A DNA stretch of 64,000 nt, from positions 1 through 64,000 of the forward strand of contig DAITMB010000011.1 of assembly GCA_036835375.1 (NCBI GenBank). The letters run 5' to 3'. The position numbers were made by a program, and so were the translations under genes. The DNA is from JANQTF01 sp036835375 (GTDB taxonomy: Bacteria; Bacteroidota; Bacteroidia; J057). The stretch's first letter is position 1. The number at the start of each line of letters is the position of its first letter. This document shows positions 61,055 to 64,000 of the stretch, one piece after another. The notes beneath the pieces are model-generated. The model was not told the DNA's origin. It saw only the letters and a list, made by a program, of their open reading frames with translations, and did not search any database.

Positions 61055-61104
61055 AACACAATGGAAAGATCGTAGTCGCTTCTCACGAAAGCGTATGATA
61101 TCTC

Positions 61105-61626
61105 CTAGACTGTCTCGACTGCCGCTTGTGCAAAGCCTTTCCAGTCATGGAGCAGGTCGTCGGCTCTAGATAAGCTGACAACGCGGAACTCTTCGCACCA
61201 AATATCACAGTCGGCATTCGGATAGGCAATCGGGAGCAGATCAGAGAGAATGTCTTCTGCGATGGAGGAAACTTCTCGATCTTTGCTATGAAGAGCCAAA
61301 ATAAAGGCAATCACAGCATCCTGGGGTTCGCATTCGCGCAAGCTGAGGCCCAGCAACAACCAAGTAAATGGTTGCGGGCATAGGAAGAGATCGCGAAGAA
61401 TGTAGCGCATTGCTCGGTGCTCTTCGCCAGCTAGAATTAAGACTTCTAACCCAAGTCGTTGAAGTTGTGGACATGAGGGATGATTAAGAAAGGCCCTCAT
61501 GGCTTCTGCACAGTACCGACTGGCACTGTCTGTGTTGTTTCCTTCGAGGATTACCTCTAAGAGAGACTGCAAGGTAGGACCGGAGCTACCGAATCTCGGA
61601 TCGGAAAAGGGGGGAACCGTGCTCAT
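61105..61626 (-). CDS. Helical protein of unknown function
   Basis: 173 residues, soluble, no signal peptide. Pairs of amphipathic helices are visible (TLQSLLEVILEG, CPQLQRLGLEVLILAGEEH, FTWLLLGLSLRECEPQDAVI, VSSIAEDILSDLLPIAYP), which could be a HEAT- or TPR-like array. I do not recognise the family. It has a clean terminator. Upstream are three 13-bp tandem repeats (61697-61735). Confidence 0.6.
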   Translation of the reverse strand: MSTVPPFSDPRFGSSGPTLQSLLEVILEGNNTDSASRYCAEAMRAFLNHPSCPQLQRLGLEVLILAGEEHRAMRYILRDLFLCPQPFTWLLLGLSLRECEPQDAVIAFILALHSKDREVSSIAEDILSDLLPIAYPNADCDIWCEEFRVVSLSRADDLLHDWKGFAQAAVETV

Positions 61627-61696
61627 GGTTGGGGGAGTGTTTTCTTGTGTACTTGAAATGCAGACTGGAAAAAAAATTACAGAATTTTCTTTCCAT

Positions 61697-61735
61697 CTTT
61701 AGCAAATTACTTTAGCAAATTACTTTAGCAAATTA
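61697..61735. repeat. Three perfect 13-bp tandem repeats upstream of the gene at 61105-61626
   Basis: CTTTAGCAAATTA repeats three times, 61697-61709, 61710-61722 and 61723-61735. The block lies 71 bases before the ATG at 61626 and on that strand reads TAATTTGCTAAAG. It could be an operator array or a slippage duplication. Confidence 0.85.
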
Positions 61736-61842
61736 TGAAAAAACATTGAAAAGTTGTAAAAAGCCTGGAAAAATTCACAGTCTGTTCAGTGAACTTAAAT
61801 TTGACTGCACTATTCTCCTTCTTAGGCTATTATCCGTCGCGC

Positions 61843-62592
61843 TTATGTTATCGATGGAGGTCTTTTGCCTAATACTTGGTAGGCTTGCGGTAGGTAAAAA
61901 GGAGCCGTTAGTCTGTGAAATGCTTCGCTGAAGCGATCTCCTCCCACGCTGAGAATCGACATGGAACTCCACTCAGGATCCACTTGGTTTCTACCCCATG
62001 ACACATAGAATCGCTTGGGCGGATGGCCTGCGTGGTGGCTCACCCTCAAGCCTACGTGTGGATATAGTTCTTGCTGCGACATGGCCTCTCGAAAGCGCGA
62101 AAAATAATCGCTTGGTAGCACAAGAAAGACTTTGCCCTCTTCAGACAGAAAGCGCTGGAGCTGATACGCAAGGCTGGCTAAGTTCAAGCCTTGGCCTTGC
62201 CTCGCTTGCCGCCTCTGTGGATCTGCTGAGGCAAGGGATCCCTCAAAAAATGGAGGGTTCGCGATAATGGCTTCGTAGGGCATTGCCTGCCAGTCCTGTA
62301 TGGCCGCATGAATCACGCTGATTCGCAAAGAAAAGGGAGAAGCTGCCACGTTCTGTTGAGCCTGCGCTGCCGCGCTGCTATCGATTTCCACAGCATCAAA
62401 AACCGCATCGGGATTTGCTTGTGCCAGCATGAGCGACAAAAGACCTGTGCCACAACCGACATCCAGCACCCGCCGGGCCGATCCAATGTCTGCCCAAGCT
62501 CCCAGCAACACGCTGTCGCTACCTACCTTCATCGCGCATTGCCCCTGCTCAATTCGGAACTGCTGAAAGTCAAAATGGTGGCTGGAAGACAT
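61843..62592 (-). CDS. yfiC: YfiC/TrmN-type tRNA (adenine-N6) methyltransferase
   Basis: 249 residues. SAM motif VLDVGCGTGLLSLMLAQ (about 41-57), acidic AVEIDSSAAAQA, and the amino-methylating NPPFF (about 113) at the substrate site. The N-terminal FRIEQGQCAMKVGSDSVLLGAW is the typical start of this family (QxxxxMKVGTDGVLLGAW). E. coli YfiC methylates A37 of tRNA-Val. Both the length and layout fit. It lies on the same strand as the unknown helical gene; a palindrome GCTAAAGTTTAGC is 18 bases upstream of its ATG. Confidence 0.88.
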   Translation of the reverse strand: MSSSHHFDFQQFRIEQGQCAMKVGSDSVLLGAWADIGSARRVLDVGCGTGLLSLMLAQANPDAVFDAVEIDSSAAAQAQQNVAASPFSLRISVIHAAIQDWQAMPYEAIIANPPFFEGSLASADPQRRQARQGQGLNLASLAYQLQRFLSEEGKVFLVLPSDYFSRFREAMSQQELYPHVGLRVSHHAGHPPKRFYVSWGRNQVDPEWSSMSILSVGGDRFSEAFHRLTAPFYLPQAYQVLGKRPPSIT

Positions 62593-62609
62593 GTCTTTTT
62601 GTTTTTCTT

Positions 62610-62622
62610 GCTAAAGTTTAGC
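62610..62622. promoter_or_regulatory. Odd-centre palindrome before yfiC
   Basis: GCTAAAGTTTAGC, a 6+1+6 inverted repeat, 18 bases upstream of the yfiC ATG at 62592. Its half GCTAAAGT is the complement of ACTTTAGC, which occurs in the 61697-61735 repeats. It may be a shared operator. Confidence 0.4.
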
Positions 62623-62769
62623 GTTTTTCGAGGAATAGAGCCGGAAAAAGTTAGCAGGCTCCCTACGAAAATTCCAATTTTACAGAATCCACCTACTTTC
62701 TTCATCGGCAGCGAATAAGTGGCTAGAAGAGAAACCCGGATGAGAACCGAATCTAATGAGCAAGAAAGC

Positions 62770-63234
62770 ATGAGCAAGAAGAAAACCATTGCCCTCGTGG
62801 CGCACGACAATCGCAAGGCCGAACTCATCGACTGGGTAGGTTGGAACTGGGAAAAACTATTGCCTCACCGCTTGATCTGCACTGGCACCACCGGAAAAAT
62901 GGTAGGTGAAGCGCTACGAGACAAGCTTCCTGATGACATAGAGGCAGAAATGGACCTTCTGCTGCTCAAGTCTGGACCGCTTGGCGGCGACCAGCAACTC
63001 GGGGCAAGAATCGCGGAGGGAATGGTGGATCTTTTTATTTTCCTGTGGGATCCCATGACCGCACAACCTCACGATGTAGATGTCAAAGCCCTCCTGCGCA
63101 TCTCGACAATGTATAATCTTCCCACCGCTTGCAATCGCGCTACAGCTGACTACCTGATTTCTTCCCCGCTCTTTTCGTCATCCTACGAGCCAAAGTCCAA
63201 TGATTATTCTGGATACTTGGATCGATCAATCTGA
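62770..63234 (+). CDS. mgsA: Methylglyoxal synthase
   Basis: 154 residues from the ATG at 62770; an ATG at 62740 and a GTG at 62719 are in frame, and none has a clear ribosome-binding site. It turns dihydroxyacetone phosphate into methylglyoxal and phosphate, a bypass of lower glycolysis used under phosphate limitation. KKTIALVAHDNRKAEL opens the fold; TGTTGKMV binds phosphate; SGPLGGDQQLG has catalytic Asp74; FFWDP-like FLWDPMTAQPHDVDVKALLR has His101. Compared with the E. coli protein there is an insert of about ten residues between TGTTG and SGPLGG. Confidence 0.94.
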   Translation: MSKKKTIALVAHDNRKAELIDWVGWNWEKLLPHRLICTGTTGKMVGEALRDKLPDDIEAEMDLLLLKSGPLGGDQQLGARIAEGMVDLFIFLWDPMTAQPHDVDVKALLRISTMYNLPTACNRATADYLISSPLFSSSYEPKSNDYSGYLDRSI

Positions 63235-63295
63235 ACGTCAATTCAAGGACTTTCTATGGAATGAAATATTGGCGGCCCACTCGTCTGAACGTCAA
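63230..63295. repeat. Direct repeat of 12 bases, 54 bases apart
   Basis: TCTGAACGTCAA at 63230-63241 (covering the mgsA stop codon) and again at 63284-63295. It may be a remnant of a small duplication or a binding site. No other feature is attached. Confidence 0.45.
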
Positions 63296-63497
63296 GCGGG
63301 TTGCCGGGTCTGTTCTTACATTATGAGAGTTGAAAGAGGAATGGTATTTTTGAAAAAGGGAGAAATTTTGTAGGTAGTGAACTGAAATTTTTTCCGCCCC
63401 CCAGCGACCAATGACAAACGGATAATTTGAGCTTGCAACCTTGTTTACGGTTTTCTCCTCTGTACAACTTCACATCCCTCTCAATTACCCTGGACAT

Positions 63498-63794
63498 ATG
63501 AAATCGATTATCGCTACGCTCCCTTTGGCCCGGATATGGATTCTTTTCGTGATCATCCTCGGCTTTGCTTTGCCAGTCCAAGCAACCGTCAACCCTGAGC
63601 AAGTCGAACCAGAACGCAAGGTCGCAGCGCCTCAATTACAATCTCAAGAACCAACCAAAAAGGTTGTGGAAACGGTGGCACTCCGTACGCCTGCCCCTAT
63701 TCATCGCGGTGAATTTCCGCTACAAGAGATGTGGGAGGGAGTCCTGGATTTTCTATACGGAACTACAGAAAGCGATAGCACCAAGACCCGCTGA
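63498..63794 (+). CDS. Small secreted protein of unknown function
   Basis: 98 residues from the ATG at 63498. The N-terminus has a signal peptide (ARIWILFVIILGFALPVQA). The mature part is short, Pro-, Glu- and Lys-rich, then PIHRGEFPLQEMWEGVLDFL near the end. No cysteine and no known domain. It may be real because of the clear signal peptide, but the coding evidence is modest. Confidence 0.5.
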   Translation: MKSIIATLPLARIWILFVIILGFALPVQATVNPEQVEPERKVAAPQLQSQEPTKKVVETVALRTPAPIHRGEFPLQEMWEGVLDFLYGTTESDSTKTR

Positions 63795-63866
63795 GGCACC
63801 GATTGTGCCTGGCATTCTTTCGTCTGGCATTCACAAACTATCACCACCGAAATCAGCCATCACGGC

Positions 63867-64000
63867 ATGATTCCTACCCTTCCCGGGTTGCCATTCACTT
63901 CCCGCTTCGCGCCCACGCCGAGCGGATTTCTGCATCAAGGCAATGCCTTTCACTTTCTCATGACTTGGCTACTGGTCAGGCGCTCCGGCGGCACGATCTG
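63867..64000 (+). CDS. Glutamate-tRNA ligase family protein (GluQ-RS-like), 3' end outside window
   Basis: 44 codons from the ATG at 63867 to the window edge. The visible N-terminus includes RFAPTPSGFLHQGNAFHFL and then VRRSGG, the start of a class I glutamyl-tRNA-synthetase fold: the R-x-A-P-T/S-P-S/T-G-x-L-H-x-G-N ATP motif (HIGH equivalent HQGN), with RSGG before the next strand. The layout fits the short family that glutamylates queuosine in tRNA-Asp or acts on other small substrates, better than full-length GltX. The rest, including the zinc and KMSKS regions, is not visible. Confidence 0.75.
   Translation, partial: MIPTLPGLPFTSRFAPTPSGFLHQGNAFHFLMTWLLVRRSGGTI

Noticed and set aside
63565..63870. 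101-residue ORF near the right edge
   Set aside because: Out of frame with the signal-peptide protein at 63498 that covers most of it.

Overview
The window looks like chromosomal core sequence from a free-living member of the Bacteroidota. Five gene products carry type IX secretion (T9SS) C-terminal sorting domains, and one of these is a very large SprB-repeat protein. There is also a TonB-dependent receptor of the outer-membrane-beta-barrel type, a PorV/PorQ-like barrel protein, a fused alpha/beta 2-oxoacid dehydrogenase E1, and two well-formed TTG-N21-TAnnTTTG promoters, which match the Bacteroidota housekeeping sigma consensus. Shine-Dalgarno sequences are mostly weak or absent. The base composition looks balanced by eye, and I cannot name the genus. 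I see no prophage, insertion sequence, integrase, CRISPR array or recognised defence locus. Most genes lie on the minus strand.

Layout. 1-8.4 kb: the tail of a STAS-domain (SulP-like) protein, a DUF202 membrane protein, a DUF952 protein, a sugar nucleotidyltransferase with a left-handed beta-helix tail, a 100-base assembly gap flanked by a 16-bp duplicate, a lytic transglycosylase-like protein, a YncE/phosphoesterase lipoprotein and a T9SS cargo protein. 8.5-15.8 kb: pyrD, a lipoprotein, a thiol-redox operon (Sfp-type phosphopantetheinyl transferase, TlpA-like lipoprotein, one-Cys redoxin), a SPOR-like secreted protein, mdh and a PiT-type phosphate transporter. 15.9-25.6 kb: a giant subtilase with FG-GAP repeats, a membrane protein, fused E1, a Nudix hydrolase, a Na/Pi cotransporter and a UBP-type zinc finger. 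25.9-31.6 kb: tRNA-Met(CAT) with a clear promoter and terminator, a TonB-dependent receptor, an esterase, a YggS protein and folC. 31.8-34.8 kb: two overlapping plus-strand genes for outer-membrane proteins. 34.9-43.1 kb: the 2,730-residue SprB-repeat protein with 22 tandem repeats. 43.3-51.7 kb: small unknowns, two more T9SS cargo proteins (one an alpha/beta hydrolase lacking its nucleophile serine), a secreted GH13 and a GH3 beta-glucosidase. 52-59.5 kb: a nucleoside deaminase divergent from a small subtilase, a glycosylasparaginase-cutC operon divergent from a ROK kinase, a BlaI-M56 pair with a 24-bp palindromic operator, and the N-degron operon clpS-aat. 59.9-64 kb: a zinc-dependent phospholipase-C-like protein, an unknown helical protein, a YfiC-type tRNA methyltransferase, mgsA, a small secreted protein and the start of a glutamyl-tRNA-synthetase-like gene cut off by the window edge.

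How the genes fit together. Themes are cell-surface and secreted biology (T9SS cargo, surface barrels, secreted proteases and glycosidases), phosphate acquisition (PiT, NptA-type transporter, phosphoesterase lipoprotein), envelope thiol chemistry, polysaccharide and glycoprotein breakdown, and protein quality control (clpS-aat). No single new multi-gene system stands out. The most unusual signals are the two-block SprB repeat array, the serine-less GHEEG hydrolase, the BlaI palindrome, several 13-bp tandem duplications in non-coding DNA, and the tight overlaps between functionally unlike neighbours.
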